Counted from the first letter of the stretch, positions 1 through 13,448 are shown. The stretch: 64,000 nucleotides of DNA from Salminus brasiliensis (GCF_030463535.1 NC_132897.1:6085821-6149820); one strand, 5' to 3'. Numbers and translations: made by a program. Notes: generated by a model from the sequence alone, not told the origin.

Positions 1-73
1 AGGACTCCCTAATATGGTTTTTAAATGGTTTTTGTTTGATTTATTTATTTATTTGTGTTACCCCTGACACTAG

Positions 74-3000
74 ATTGCTGAGACCAGTCACCCAGGCTTG
101 TATAAGCTGTGGGCAGTGATTGGCAGTGACCTTCACTGCATGAAGCTCAATATTCCGAGAGTGTTCTACGTCAATCAAAGAGTGCCCAAACAAGAAGAAG
201 GGGCCACTTACAAGAAGGTCTGTCATTAGTAAAATGCTCCCATTAGTCTTTATATGCAGTTCCTTTTACAAATGAATATCCACAATAAACTGCTGTGTTT
301 GTGAACGTACATGTCTTTTAATTGGAGTTATTCTTCTGTGCAGGTGAACCGGATTTTGCCCCGCTCTAACATGATGTATTACCTGTACCAGTACTCTGTG
401 CCTGAGGACATGTATCAGGAACACATCAATGAAATTAATGCAGACCTCTCTGCACCGGACATAGAAGGCGTCTATGAGACACAGGTAACAAAATGTGGAC
501 TGGAGACTTTTCAGATTCCTAAGCCTTGTTGTTTGCACCCTATGAATTATTAAATATCACAGGATAATACATGTAAATGCTTAATTTATGGATTGCTGTT
601 GTTGCTGTCACTATCATCATTCCCCTGATAAAAAAAAAAGACTATTTAGAATTGTAATTGTTTTCTTTGAGAAATTCATTGAGATTAAATTCATCTTTAT
701 CATGTAAGGTGATGTTAAATGTGTTTATTAGCAAAATGGCAGTATTTCCAACTTCATTTGTATTTGAGGCTTAATTTAAAGCATCTGATGATCCATTATT
801 TTGAGAACAAAGAAAACAGATAAATAGACTCGTCTTTGTTTTTCTGTGGGAAATAGATAAAGGAGAATGATTTTGACTTTCCTTTTTTAAATAAGTAAAT
901 AATGCCTGTAAATTTAGCTTTAAAAAATGTCCCTGATATTTCAGCTGCCTTTTAACCTTCTCTTAAAATTGTGAATTGCTGTCTTTTAAAGTACTGCCCA
1001 AGTAATGCTTTTGAGATTCATTTTCAGTGCGTGTAATGTTTGTAGTAGACACAGGCTTCACCTAATCCCTTGAACTCTCCAACTGACTGGGCCTGTTTGC
1101 GTCTCTGTCCGTCCCGCAGGTGCCGCTGCTGTTTCGGGCATTAGCGCAGCTGGGCTGCGTGTGTATGGTCAATAAGCAGGTGGTGAGGGAGCTGGCTGGG
1201 CGGGAGGCAGATACTTTTGATCTGGAGCACCTGGACATGAGGTCTCTTGCACAGTTCAGCTACCTGGAGCCAGGTAGTACCTGCACCTATGGTCCTACAT
1301 CACACATGTCTGAATTTATATAGGTGCTTTTGTTCTGTCCTGTTAAGAACTCGCTGAATGTCTTGTATTGCAGGAAGTGTAAGGCACATGTACCTGTACC
1401 ATCACAGTCAGGGCCACAAGGCTCTGTTTGGCCTCTTCATCCCTTCTCAGCGCAAAGCAAACATCTTTGTCCTCGATACGGTTAGTTCCACCGCTGGCTT
1501 TTGACTTTTTTAAGACCGTTACCTGTTTCTAAAGCCTTTGAAGGTAAATTGTCATATTGTATTCTGTGCACACCTGGGAAATATTGAGCCTTTGTTATGC
1601 TCTGTTTTGTGATACATCAATGTACAGTATGCATTTAGGCCGTTTTCACAGAGCTTTTTTCCAGACACAGGTCTACTTGCGCTGTGAGTTTGGTGCATTT
1701 GGTCAAAAGCTGTTTTCGAGCATGGAAGCAGTCCAGAGCACAGATTTCTGCCCCTTTTATAATCTGCTGTCTGTGGTTTGCTTCAAGCGGACTTTGGTGT
1801 GGCCCACTGTAGGTGTGGAAGCTAACTGCTCCTGGCACAATGTGTGGGGTTGCATGATTGGTTCGTTTTATTTATGTGACTGCTTCTACTTATTGCCCAC
1901 ATGGCTAAAAACCATCTATGAGAATGGCGTGCAGATATTCCTGCACTGTGATGCCATGACTCCAGACAGTGTTTGATTGTTTATATTCCAGGAAAATACT
2001 GGAAATCAATAAACTGTCAAAAAGAGTACCTACACCCTACTGTTCCCCAAACATTCTCACAGAACCAATCCAGAATCAATCCATGATTTATTTCAGATTT
2101 GTGTGAAAGCAAACCAGTTATCATGAACCCCTCCCCCAAACAAGCCCAGAATCATTCCTGGGGGCGGACATGAAGTGAAAACGTTGGTTTTTTTTTTTAA
2201 TTTATTGTTTCTAAAGATTGTTTTAAAAATTCTTTCCACTCATTTTTCCTTCTAATCTGCATGTGGTTAGGTACGGAGTAACCAAATGCCAAATTTAAGT
2301 GCATTGTATGGAGCAGAGCGCACCGCCCTGTTGGAGAAAACTTCTGAGGAGCTGCTGCCGCCAGAGAAGCACCTGTTTGAAGTGCGTGCTGAGAATGATA
2401 TAAAGGCCATCTATCGTGCCCTGCAACGCATCCTGCTAAGCTATAAGGTACACACACCCAACACATCAAGAGCTTTGCACTCTCACACTTCAATCACTGT
2501 AATTACTGTGTAAAGTCTGTGAGTAATCAGTGCTTTAAATGTGTTTTTAATATAGTGATGCTGAAGATGACCTGAGAAATAATTTTGTGTGTGTAGGAGG
2601 AGCGACGTGGTCCAACTCTTATTGCTGTGCAGTCTAACTGGGACCTACGGAGGCTTGCGGCAGGCATGGCTGTACTGGAGGAGTTTCCAGTGGTCCCAGT
2701 CCATGTGACTGACGAGATCAGCTACAACGTGCTGGACTGGCAGCGGCATGGTGCCCGTCGCATGATCAAACACTACCTGAACCTGGACAGCTGTCTTTCT
2801 CAGGCGTTTGACATGGCCAGGTAGACACACCACCAATAGACAGTGATTTATAGGGCTCTTTTTATAGTAACTTCTCTACGTTTGAAAGTGTTTAAATAGG
2901 TATTTTGGCAATCTAAAGGGTAGAGGATCCTAATGTTGCAAGTAAATTCCAGTGTTCTATGTGCTACTTGGCAGCTCTGCTCATGCACATACCCAACATT

Positions 3001-6000
3001 TTAATGTTTTCATGTGTTCATGTTCTCCTTGGGGGTGTTGTACAATCTTAGCTGGCTGTTATTTACTTAAGTGGTATAAAAGCCTTAATGGTCAGTCAAA
3101 TAAATGATTTATCACCTCTATTACATTATCTTTACTCTCTGATACAGTGATTTAGTCTATTCAAATATCCTACCTGGGAGCATTTTTGTATGTGGTGCTT
3201 TTGTCTATTGAAATACTCTACCTACTGTATTATTAAGGCAGCTTTGCCTATAAATACACACTATAATAGCAGGCTTAGACAAGATAGCACAACCAGAATC
3301 CATGTCAAATGTTCCAAAGGTAATAAGCAATTTCTTTTTTTGTTTATATTATAAATTGGACCAAATCACTGCTTGAGAGGAAGGTCCTCAAGGCAACATA
3401 TACCCTCATGGTTGCTGTTTCTGCATATGCCATTGGTATTGTCCTGTAAATGCATTTCTTTCTGTGTTTTATGGCATCTGTCATGTTTTATGCCCAGATG
3501 TTTTCCACTACTCCACTAATTTTTCCTCCAATGCTGCAGATATTATCACCTGCCTGTGGGGAACCTGCCTGAGGACATCTCCATCTTCGGCTCAGACCTA
3601 TTTTTGGCTCGTCACCTAAGGAAGCACAACCACCTGTTGTGGCTTTCTCCCACAGCAAGGCCTGACCTTGGGGGCAAGGAGGCCGATGACAGTCGTCTGG
3701 TGATGGAGAGTGATGAGCGTGGTTCAGTGGAGATCAACACACAAGGCTGCTACTCCACAGGTACATAGCCTCAAGATGGGACACAATATGGTTGAGCAGC
3801 ACCTGTTATTCTTCTGCTGATGAGAATAGGATGGAAATAAAAAGGTGGATTTTACTGTATTCGTGCACCATTTGTACCTGCTTTTGTGTCTTTTTTTTTT
3901 TTTTTTTCAGTGTGTGTGGAGTTGGACATTCAGAGCTTGGCAGTGAACACTATCCTTCAGTCTCAGCATGTGAATGACATGGAGGGTGGGGCCAGCTTGG
4001 GTGTGAGCTTTGATGTCATCCAGCATGCATCTCTGGAGGAAATGATGTCTGGGAACCAGGGAGCAAATTCTGTGGCGAGCTATGATGAGACTGCCCTCTG
4101 CTCCAATACATTCAGGTGTGTATGTACACCGTATGTCTAAATATTTGTGGACACCCCTTCTAATAAAAACATGCTGCCAAACATGCTTAAGTTGCACCCA
4201 TTGCTGACATGAGATGTGTAAATGCACACACCTGCAGCTTCTTTTATCCCTGTAGAGAAGTACTGCCAATAGAATAGGACTCTTTGGAGCAGATGACCAT
4301 GAACCTATTAGCACCGTGCCTAATGCCAGGTATGGGCTAGAGGGATATAAAGCCCCCCCATCACTGGGCTGTGGAACTGTGTTCTCTGGAATGATGCTCC
4401 ATTCAATACTTTTGAATTGGGAATGAGGTGGGGTGGTGATCATACAACATCCTGACCTCATTAATGCTCTTTTCGCTTCCACCAGTTTGTAGAGACAGTT
4501 GCTCTAACAAAATGAGATGTAATTCATTAAATTGTAATTCAATTTAATGCTGCTCTTTGTTGTTTATTGATTTACTTGGTTTAACATGTTTTATGTACTT
4601 AATAAATGTTCAAAGTGGTATAATTTTACTTTTCTAACAAAGAAAAAAAGATGTTGCAGGCCTTGAAACCTTGAAATATTGTGTGTATGTGTGTAGGATC
4701 CTGAAGAGTATGGTGGTTGGCTGGGTGCGGGAGATCACGCAGTACCATAACGTTTATGCAGATAACCAAGTGATGCACTTCTACCGATGGCTGCGCTCCC
4801 CCAGCTCTCTGCTGTACGACCCAGCACTGCACCGCACACTTCTCAATATGATGAAGAAGCTGTTTTTGCAGTAAGTGACAGAATCCAGACCAAAAGAAAT
4901 GTTTGTGTGAGATGCAAGCTGAGGTTAATATTCTTTCTTGGCAGTTTTTCACTATAATAATGCCAAGCAGGAATTTTACAGACTTGCCTTAGATGCTTCA
5001 GTACTCGCCCTTCATTTCTTTATCTGCAGTTTTGGTTAATTAATTTCTCATCTGAATCGAGACTTCGGTTTATGCCTTAATTTGCTTGAAAATTTACCTT
5101 TGTTTTTCCACTTAGGTTGGTTGCTGAGTTTAAGCGTCTTGGTTCATCCGTGCTCTATGGGAACTTTAACCGCATTATCCTCAGTACCAAGAAGCGGCGT
5201 ATTGAAGATGCGATTGCATATGTGGAGTACATCACCAACAGGTCAGATCTCCGTCTCCCCTCATATGGAAAGAATTTACATAGCCCATGGTTCTCCTTCT
5301 ACTTCCTACATTTGTGTTTTTCTTTCTCTAAAATACACTAAATGGGCAAACGTATTGGAACACCTACACATTACACCTACAGGAGCTTTAATGACTTCCC
5401 ATGAACGAAACACAGGAATTTAATGATTATAAGGTGTGTTCCAATACTTTTGGCCATATATTGTACCTGGTTTAGGTCCTAATGGACTTAGGAGGATAAT
5501 AAAAGTTAAAGGTAAAAAGGTAAAGGTGCACGTATTTGTCACTGTACAGTGTACAGCGAAATGTGTCCTCCGCATTTAACCCATCTGGTAGTGAACACAC
5601 ACTCACACACACACACATGTGTTAGGGGCAGTGAGTACACACACACACACAGAGCGGTGGGCAGCCAACTCCAGCGCCCGGGGAGCAGAAAGGGTAAAGG
5701 GCCTTGCTCAAGGGCCCAACGGTGGCAGCTTGCCGAGCCCGGGAATCGAACCCACAACCCTGTTATCGACAGCCCGGAGCTCTAACCGCTGAGCCACCAC
5801 TGCCCACCACTGCCCCTGCATAATGAGTAAAAAAAATAATTATTATAACTAATTGAATGATATTTGGCATTATGTGTCCAGGTTTACATCTCATAAATGG
5901 TCATTAAAAGGCCAGGCATTGTTGCTCTAACAGTCTGAACCCAGCCTTAATTTATCCATTGTCAGCTGTTTGTACAGAGTCTACAATTGATTAATCCTTA

Positions 6001-9000
6001 ATGCTGAAAGCTCTTGTGTGGCTTCATAAGGTTTTAAGTAGCAAACTGTTAAAGGTATAATGAGCTCTGTGTGTAATTTCATTCTATTTTGGGTGCAGTA
6101 TCCATTCAAGGGAGATCTTCCACTCTCTGTCCATCACTTTCTCACGATGCTGGGAGTTTCTGCTGTGGATGGATCCTGCCAACTACGGAGGAGTGAAAGG
6201 GAAACTGCCTTCCAGTGTCGTGTATGGAGAGGTAAGTCATAAGGCTACTTTAGACTACATTTGACATGCACTACATAGTCTTTCAAGTAACTGGACAGAT
6301 AAACAGCCTATTTTCACATCTACTGTGGATGGACCATGTAGAAAAGTGTGTGCATGTATGTTTTTTCTATTTATTTATTTATTTATTTATTTAATTTTTT
6401 TTTTCTTCTGTTTTTTTGAAACAAGAATGGTTTGGAGAAGAAAAGGAAAGGAAAGAAAGAAGGAGATGAGGAGGGTAGTGAGGATGAAGAAGATGAAGAG
6501 GCTGATGAACAAGAAGTCGAAGAGCCAGATGGAGATGAAGTTGAGGACATGATTGAGAGCAGCTGGAACATCATGCAGTATCTGCCTCAGGCAGCTTCCT
6601 GTCAGAAATACTTTCTCATGATCATCTCAGGTATTTTTTACATCAATAAAATACTATGAATAAAATAGTAAACTTGGAGTAGTAGTGTACTTCGATTAGT
6701 GTTAAATGATTTGCTTTGAGGTGCTTCCTCAAACACTCATGTTCAGTCAAAACAATCTAGTCTATTATTTTAAAGAAATTAGACGGCCCTATTTCTTAAT
6801 CCATAAGAGCCCATGGTGATATGTTACAGACAAAAAGCTGTTTATCATACATCCTTACAGGTCCTTACAGCCCTAACCCTCAAGTGTATTTTTACTTCTG
6901 GTCTGCTCTGGGCCATTTAACAATTCAAACGCTTTAATGAAATGTCAGATATTCCATAAAACCAGTTCTGACCCCATTTCTGCAACAAAATGATGAAATA
7001 CAAGTTATGGAATTGTGACACACAATGTTGCATGTAGATTTTACCCTTAAATATTTACAGTAAAAGTCATGTGACCTCTTTGTTATAATAAGAGAAAACA
7101 CTAATTATCTGTTCCATTATTCTAACTGTTATTTATTTTGAACAATATCCAAAACTGTGTCTGCACTCTTATGGGTTAATAACCTTGTCTCTTCCCACTG
7201 ATGCTTCTTGTAGAACTTTCAGCATGTTTTCTAATGTCTATCACAATTTCTCTATTTCTCATGGTGGTTTTTACTCCTGTCTCTCTACAGCTTATATAGC
7301 TGCTGTGTATCACAGCATGAAGGAGGAGCTCCGACGAAATGCTCCTGGAGCCACGCCTATAAAGAGGCGGGGAGGGAGCCAAATGACCCAACAGCCTGCT
7401 GGTGATGTCAGCGCACTACCTGGTAAGAAGTGAATAATTCTTATTAAAAACCTCATTTGTTTTCTCTGAATGATTATTTTTGATTCATTGTAAATGTGTA
7501 TAATTATTTAACCCTTTAAAACCTAAATGCCCAGCACCTCATGTTCCTCATAAGACCTGTGATTCACAGGAGTTACTCAATACTGCTTGCTGAAATAGTT
7601 TGTAGTAGTCACTAAATGAAAGGCCTTAAAATTAAAACTGCAAGAAGCCTTGGTTTCAAAGAGTTAAATCCTTAGACAAAGCTCTTTATAATCTTACAGG
7701 TTGAACTTATTTCTCTATGTTGCTGTGTTTGCAGGCATGATTACATTCTCTCAGGAGTATGTTTCTAGTGAGCTCACCCAGAACTTCTTCACCATCACCC
7801 AGAAGATCCAGAAGAAAGTGTCTGGAACACGCAGTGTGAATCTGCCGTCTGAAATGTTCCCAGTGCTACCTGGATCACACCTGCCCCTCAACAACCCTGC
7901 CCTAGAGTTTATCAAATACGTCTGCCAGGTGAGATCATCATGGTGTGATGGCTTGGGGAATTTTACCACACACAATAACTTTTCCTAATAGGGTCAGCAT
8001 TTGTTTAAGGGATGTATGAAACATGTTTACGCTAGTATGGTGTATCTTCCTTTTTTTGGGTGGTCAGGTCCTCTCCTTGGACGGGAACATTGTAAACCAA
8101 GTGAATAAGTTGAAACGGGACCTTCTTCGTTTGGTGGATGTTGGGGAATTTTCCGAAGACGCTCAGTTTCGAGACCCCTGCAACTCTTACATCTTGCCCG
8201 AGGTCATTTGCCACCACTGCAACTTCTGCCGTGACCTTGACCTTTGCAAAGACCCATCCGTAGCACAGGTTAGTTCACAAAAAACATTTGTTAATTTAAA
8301 AGTTCACCACAAACCTACAATTACAGGGGACTAAGAATCCACGCCAATCAGCCAGAACATTAGCACATCTGACAGGTGAAGTGAAAATGTTGATTATCTT
8401 CATTTACAGTGGCATCTGGCGGTCAGTTCTTGAAGGTGACGTGTTAAAGGAAGGAAAAATGATTAAACATAAGAATCTGAGACACTTTAAAATGGCTGGA
8501 CGACTCCAAAACATCAGTCATGTCTTGTGGGGTTTTCCTGTTGGGCAGTACTGACCAAAAGTGCTTCAAGGAAGGGTAACCAGTGAACCGGCGACAGGCT
8601 CATATGCACCTATGGTTCATTGATATTCATGGAGGCCCCATCTCACAATCCATGTGACTTAAAGGATCTGCTGCTAACGTCTTGGTGTCAGATACCACAG
8701 GACACCTTCAATGTCTTGTCCATGCCTTAAATGGACAGATCTGTTGTGGTGGCGCAAGGAGGACCTTAGTATTAAACAGCTGGTGCTAAAATTTTGGCTG
8801 ATCTGGATATTTGTCTGTATTTATTTAATGCTTTTTCTTTGTTTGTTTGTTTTTGTACCTTAAAAAAAAAAAATGCAATTAATCAGTAGCTATTACAAAA
8901 ATGTACAGGATGCTAATTTTATTTACTGAAAGATGGCGAATGAGTGGGGCTGATGACCAATCTTGTCAAGTGGCTGTACACTATTTATTTATTTATTTAT

Positions 9001-10490
9001 TTATTTTAAAAAAATTCTGTACTGTAAAGAAATATGAACCTTTATTATGCAGCGTGTTTATTGCAGCTCGTCCAACTAACCCTCATTTACCCTGCGCCTC
9101 TGCACCCCACTCTTCTGCTGTAGGATGGTTCGGTCCTGCCTCAGTGGTTCTGCTCTAACTGCCAAGCCCAGTACGACACTGACTTGATAGAAATGGCTCT
9201 AGTGGAGGCTCTACAGAAGAAACTCATGAGTTACACTCTGCAGGACCTGGTGAGAGACATGAATCCACATGTGCAGTTAGTTCTGAGACCAAGAGTGCTG
9301 TAATAAATATAATTATGTTGCACTACTCAGTCAGGTACCTCTCAGCTTTCTTTTTCAGAGCTGCATGATCCCTGTAGTATGTCGTGCTTATCTACAGTAG
9401 TACCTTTTAAATGAGAGTATGTTATTACTGTATGTAAGGTTGTTTGGAAAGTAAATGGGGGTGGGGGGGGGTGGATGCTGAACTGTCAGGTAACTGAAAC
9501 TGCTACTCAAAGTGTAGTCATGAAGTGACATGCTTTTATTCTTGTTACAGGAGTGCGCCAAGTGCCAAGGGGTGAAGGAAGCCAACATGCCTCTGTACTG
9601 CAACTGTGCAGGAGACTTCAAACTCACCTTCTCTACAAAGGTCTGTTTACCACATTATCTGTTGATGATGATGAATTGGGATCAGCGATGGTAATTTAGT
9701 TACACTGATTTCATAACATTAGAATCCTATATAAGAATATTAGCTAAGTAAAATGTGTTTTATTTTAAAGCAGCATTACCCCCCCTCCTTTGTGTACCGT
9801 ATTGCAGTGTAAAATGTGCTTTATTAATAATAATAATAATATGCCATAAATACTAAAAATATCCCTTCATAGGCCACTATAAACATGCACCTTTTGACCG
9901 TTTGCCAGAGTGGGAATGACTGAGATGCCATTCTGTTAGTCAGTGAAGCAGGAAATTGATTTTTTAAGATGTTATTTTAAGGTTCAACTTGCTACATAAT
10001 GCTGCTGTAAAAAAATATTATCCATATTTGCCTACTCTAAGAAACCCTCTAATTATATTATATACTAAATCATGCTAAAACAATCAAATTGCAGCAAATC
10101 ATGGAGAAAACCTGAGATTTTATGATGCTCTGAAAAAAAGATTTACAAACTTATCTGCTGATGTACTATTTGATGCTCTGCAGTAGCCAAGGCTCTGTTT
10201 AACCCATTAACACAGAAAGGGTTATTACACACTAAGGTGTCTTAACTGCAGGTAGTTCTGCACAAACTGGTGGGGCTATTCTTTGGTCATAAATGTCTGT
10301 AATAACACTTTCAGCCTGCCTGCAAGTCATAGGCTGTTTAAGGGGTTAACAGTCTTTTATAATCTGAATAATTGTTTTCTGTTCTCAGAACTTCACAGAG
10401 CAGGTCACCGTTTTCCGCAACATTGCTGCCCACTATAACATGAACTTCCTGCTGGAGACCATCGACTGGATCCTGAGGATGAACACTTAA
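74..10490 (+). CDS. pole: DNA polymerase epsilon catalytic subunit, C-terminal 18 exons (5' part lies outside the window)
   Basis: Catalytic subunit of the leading-strand replicative polymerase. Exons: 74-217, 344-484, 1120-1273, 1374-1480, 2271-2447, 2597-2820, 3540-3760, 3911-4115, 4697-4870, 5116-5241, 6099-6231, 6426-6630, 7291-7422, 7735-7928, 8068-8268, 9124-9249, 9551-9640, 10389-10490 (TAA). All junctions are GT-AG and phases match, giving 951 codons plus stop. Recognisable family blocks include [73 protein letters not shown] and [14 protein letters not shown]. This is the inactive second polymerase/exonuclease-like half of Pol epsilon, ending in two cysteine modules. The exon at 6426 encodes a basic then acidic linker (KKRKGKK, then a Glu/Asp run), the least conserved part. 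The boundary of the first exon at 74 is the least certain because its upstream phase is off the window. Identity is very secure from near-continuous similarity to vertebrate POLE as recalled. Confidence 0.97.
4128..4512. mobile_element. MITE, family A, in a pole intron
   Basis: This is a copy of the commonest short element in the window. It begins near ATATTTGTGGACACC and contains the shared core (GTAGAGAAGTACTGCCAATA, then CACCGTGCCTAATGCCAGG). It has no coding capacity and lies between the pole exons ending at 4115 and starting at 4697. Other copies are near 12.5, 14, 18.5, 20.7, 30.8, 33.3, 43.9, 53.4, 55.2, 59.7 and 61.7 kb. Confidence 0.75.
5336..5462. mobile_element. 127-bp internally deleted MITE with terminal inverted repeats
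   Basis: The left end CACTAAATGGGCAAACGTAT and the right end (reverse complement ATATGGCCAAAAGTATTGGA) form inverted repeats of about 30 bp around a ~60-bp core. The termini match the family A elements, so this is a minimal deletion derivative inside a pole intron. Confidence 0.75.
5508..5817 (-). mobile_element. tRNA-derived SINE (type 1), antisense in a pole intron
   Basis: Read on the minus strand it starts GGGGCAGTGGTGG and carries tRNA-like promoter boxes: TGGCTCAGCGGTTAGAG (A box region) and GGGTTCGATTCCC (B box). A CA-rich stretch and a tail with GCGAAATGTGTCC follow. A second copy in plus orientation is at 49397-49640. Not a tRNA gene: no cloverleaf acceptor pairing is evident. Confidence 0.75.
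8191..9609 (+). other. pole: C-terminal CysA and CysB zinc modules of Pol epsilon (across three pole exons)
   Basis: Exons 8068-8268, 9124-9249 and 9551-9640 encode two four-cysteine modules. Visible pairs are CHHCNFC with a later Cys, then WFCSNC, then ECAKC and YCNC. In the family these C-terminal modules bind metal and anchor the B subunit (POLE2). All expected cysteines appear present, so the C-terminal end looks functional. Confidence 0.85.
8338..8815. mobile_element. MITE, family B, in a pole intron
   Basis: A non-coding element of about 480 bp starting near AATCAGCCAGAACATTA and ending near TTTTGGCTGATCTGG. It shares its core (TTGTGGGGTTTTCCTG, GGATCTGCTGCTAACG, GGACACCTTCAATG) with copies at about 25.1, 49.9 and 52.3 kb. 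It occupies most of the intron 8269-9123. Confidence 0.7.
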
Positions 10491-10800
10491 GACTGTATGT
10501 GTATGTGTGTTTGTGTGTAAAATATCTTTTTTGTTTTGTTTTGTTTTGGTTTGGTTTTTAATCAGAATTGCTCAAACTGTATTTAGGGTGTTTATTATTA
10601 TTGTTATTATAATTATTGTTGTGCTTGAAATAATGTGCTTAAAGATTTTTGTACAAATGTTGATACGGCATAATTTTTTGTAAACACGGTGCGCCAGGAT
10701 GTGTTGGGGACACAATGGTGTGCATCTAAACTAACTATTGATGTGATTAATGTATATTTGAAATAAATAAGTATTTTTCATAATTTCTTACAAAATAAAG
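10491..10800 (+). terminator. pole: pole 3' UTR with two polyadenylation signals
   Basis: After the TAA at 10488-10490 there is a T/GT-rich 3' UTR. AATAAA hexamers occur at 10762-10767 and 10794-10799, so cleavage is probably near 10.8 kb. The same strand carries no further exon. Confidence 0.7.
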
Positions 10801-11190
10801 GCTGTAATAAGTTACAGTTAAGGGAATAGGACTTGTTTGTGGGGTTGTATGGGTTGTGTTGAACCTGACGATACGACACAGCTCGATACAGAAAGAAAGA
10901 AATTATTATTAACTTATAAAAGCCCAGTTATTTGAATATGATCACAATATAACATGTACATCTATATTTACATTATACATTTTATACTCTTACACTATAT
11001 ATAAGCCCCTTTATTTACTCTATATATAGGTTTACATTCATTTACAATGTATATGGTTATATTAATTTACATTAAATTTTTCAAGTAAATTTTTCTTTTC
11101 AACACACTTAAGATAATGAAATAAAGCAAATCAACAGGACATGCCGACGTTGTCAGAGAAAGAAATATTGATTTTAATGAAAATGATGTC
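10801..11190. repeat. AT-rich degenerate repeat, left part
   Basis: Loose repeats of a motif like CTATATATAAGCCCCTTTAT alternating with TTTACATT. The same motif resumes at 11580-11780 beyond the Tc1 relic. No gene seen. Confidence 0.5.
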
Positions 11191-11590
11191 TGTGTACTTC
11201 AAATTTTGCCTTCATCAAAGAAGCCACCTTTTGCAGCAGTTACAGCCTGGCAGACTCTAGGCATTCTAGCTGTAATGTGTGTGATTTCACCCCATGCTTC
11301 CTGTAGCATCTCCCACAACATGGATTGGCTTGATGCAGTCTTCCTCCGAACCATACGGTCAAGCTGCTCCCCCAACAGCTCAATAGGGTGTGAGAATTGC
11401 TGATAATAGGACTATATGCAAAATAAGCCTCTATACAAAAATAGGCTTTAATACAAACTTTTTATTCTTTAAAAATCATCTGATACACTTAAATTAATTG
11501 TGGAATGGACAATATTGTTTGTGAGATGCATGAAAATGTAAATGAGGGAAATTTGCAAGTGATCCTAAACTTTTGAGCTGTGTATATTGA
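11190..11590 (-). mobile_element. Tc1/mariner-like transposase relic, C-terminal end
   Basis: On the minus strand, 11401-11195 translates to a recognisable Tc1 transposase tail. It includes QLDRMVRRKTA, LWEMLQEAWGEI and ARMPRVCQAVTAAKGG, compared with the family ending (..PRRCQAVIKAKGG). The other side carries an element end reading CAGCTCAAAAGTTTAGGATC on the minus strand. The N-terminal and catalytic parts are missing, so it is a dead fragment. Confidence 0.75.
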
Positions 11591-11790
11591 TTTACACTCT
11601 AGGCCCCTTTTTATTTATGCTTTATCGTTATATTAATTTATATTATGCATATTTTATATTGACATGATCTATATATTCATTTATGCTCTATATATAAGCC
11701 CCTCTTTAATGTATACTATACATTTATATTAATTTACACTCTATATAAAACATTGTAGTATATGTATTAAACATTATAAACAAGAAACAG
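11580..11790. repeat. AT-rich degenerate repeat, right part
   Basis: Continues the motif of 10801-11190 (ATATATAAGCCCC, TTAATTTACACTCTA). Together they look like one low-complexity block into which the Tc1-like element inserted. Confidence 0.45.
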
Positions 11791-12476
11791 TTAAAAAACA
11801 CTGTTATTAATGATACTTTGATTACATCAATATTTTCTTTCACCCTTACTTGTTTGGAGAGTAAAAAGCATTGTCTAGTGCAGTGCTCCTGATGCCTTTA
11901 GCACTCTCCTCTTCCTGCAGTAAATCACACTTCTAATTCACATTTATATCTTCAGTTTCTGAGCGATTGTAAATTTATGACCAACTCCTGTGTTGTGCCA
12001 TTTCAGCAATCACCAATATCCTTTTGCAACAATCAGCTAATTAGACCTACTCAGCATGATAGCCACTTTTCCCATTATCATATTAGTAGTTAATTTCAAA
12101 GCATCTTAAAGGGTTTGGTTTTAGCTGTCTGAAAGGCATCAGTACACACAACGTACAGAACTTGAAGCCTATCTGTGTGAATCAGTCCCACAATGATCCA
12201 GCCTTTCACTCCCAAGATAACCTTGTTTTCCCCCAGATGAGAGTGCTGCCACAAGATGAGTGATGCTCTAGGTTTCACTGATGGATCTACTTGAGAGTAA
12301 TGTGAGTAGTATAACCTGTAAGAGAAGTTTTATTTCACGTAGGCATCAGCTTTGCCCTCCATGGTATATTTTGTTTTCAGGTGTGAGAGGTGGCGTGGTG
12401 CTGAACAGCTCTGCAGCGTGTTTTTCCACATTTACTAGAAAAAAAGGTGCAACACTCATTTTCCACATCGTTAAAA

Positions 12477-12986
12477 CACTATAGGACAAAAGTTTTGGGA
12501 CACCTGCTCATTCATTGTTTCTACTAAAATCAAGATTATTTAAGTAAGAAAAAAAAAAAGATTCTGCTTTTGTTGGAGTAACTGTCTCTACTGCCCAGGG
12601 AAGAAGACTTTCTACTAGATTTTGGAGGCGCATTGCTGTGAGGATTAGATTGCATTCAGCGACAAGAGCCTTTGTGAGGTCAGGGAGTTTGATGGATGAT
12701 CACCACCCCAACCCATCCCCAACTCTGTCCAAAAGTATTGATTAAGCACCATCCATCATTCCAGAGACACAGTTCTTCCACTGCTCCACAGCTCAATGCT
12801 GGGGGTTTATACCCCTCTAGCCCACGCCTGGCATTAGTTTCATTCTATTGACAGTATGTCTCTACAGGGACTAGACAAGCTGTATGTGTGTGCATTTGCA
12901 TATCTGTGTCAGTGATACATGCAACTTAGGTAAGTCGCTGAATGCACTAATTAGAAGGGATGTCCACAAACTATTGGACATTGTGT
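12477..12986 (+). mobile_element. Full-length family A MITE
   Basis: About 510 bp, from CACTATAGGACAAAAGTTTT to CCACAAACTATTGGACATTG. It has all core blocks of the family (TGCTTTTGTTGGAGTAACTG, CTCCACAGCTCAATGCTGGG). Intergenic between pole and p2rx2. Confidence 0.75.
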
Positions 12987-13448
12987 AAATTCATAAAAAA
13001 AATAACAGTAGAGTTTAGTGAGGTTTTGTGAGCCTAAATGCTGTTGCACTCTTAAGGCTAAAGGTTCCTAGATGGCTGTTGGCTTGGACATACAGGGCGT
13101 ACCCATTTTTATAAGTAACAAATAGTTTTTCAAGCAGGGTTTCAAGATTGAAATATTATTTATTATGACCGCCGCTGGTAGGCTCTCTGTCTCTTCTGAG
13201 GGTCTCTCATGTATCATATTTCCTGGAAGCCACTGCCAGCGAGCCATCTGGGAGCATCCTGTCAGAGTAAAATGGGCAAGAAAAGGCAGGGGCTTATATT
13301 AGTCATGCAGTCATAGTCAGACGACTGGGCCTTTTTTCAAGTCAGTTCTAATGTATTTAGGCTGGGATTTTTGGGGGTTATTTTGGGCAGCGTAATGCAG
13401 TGAGTTTACTATATGGTGTGGGTAATTGGAGTACTGTAGAATTTTAAC

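Noticed and set aside
3907-4482. 191-aa minus-strand frame over pole
   Set aside because: Overlaps a pole exon (3911-4115) and a MITE; no independent similarity.
5590-5800. Single tRNA gene on the minus strand
   Set aside because: A and B boxes belong to a repeated SINE (second copy at 49.4 kb) with a SINE body; no cloverleaf.
11206-11403. 65-aa plus-strand frame (MPSSKKPPFAAVTAW)
   Set aside because: Shadow of a Tc1-like transposase C-terminus encoded on the minus strand.
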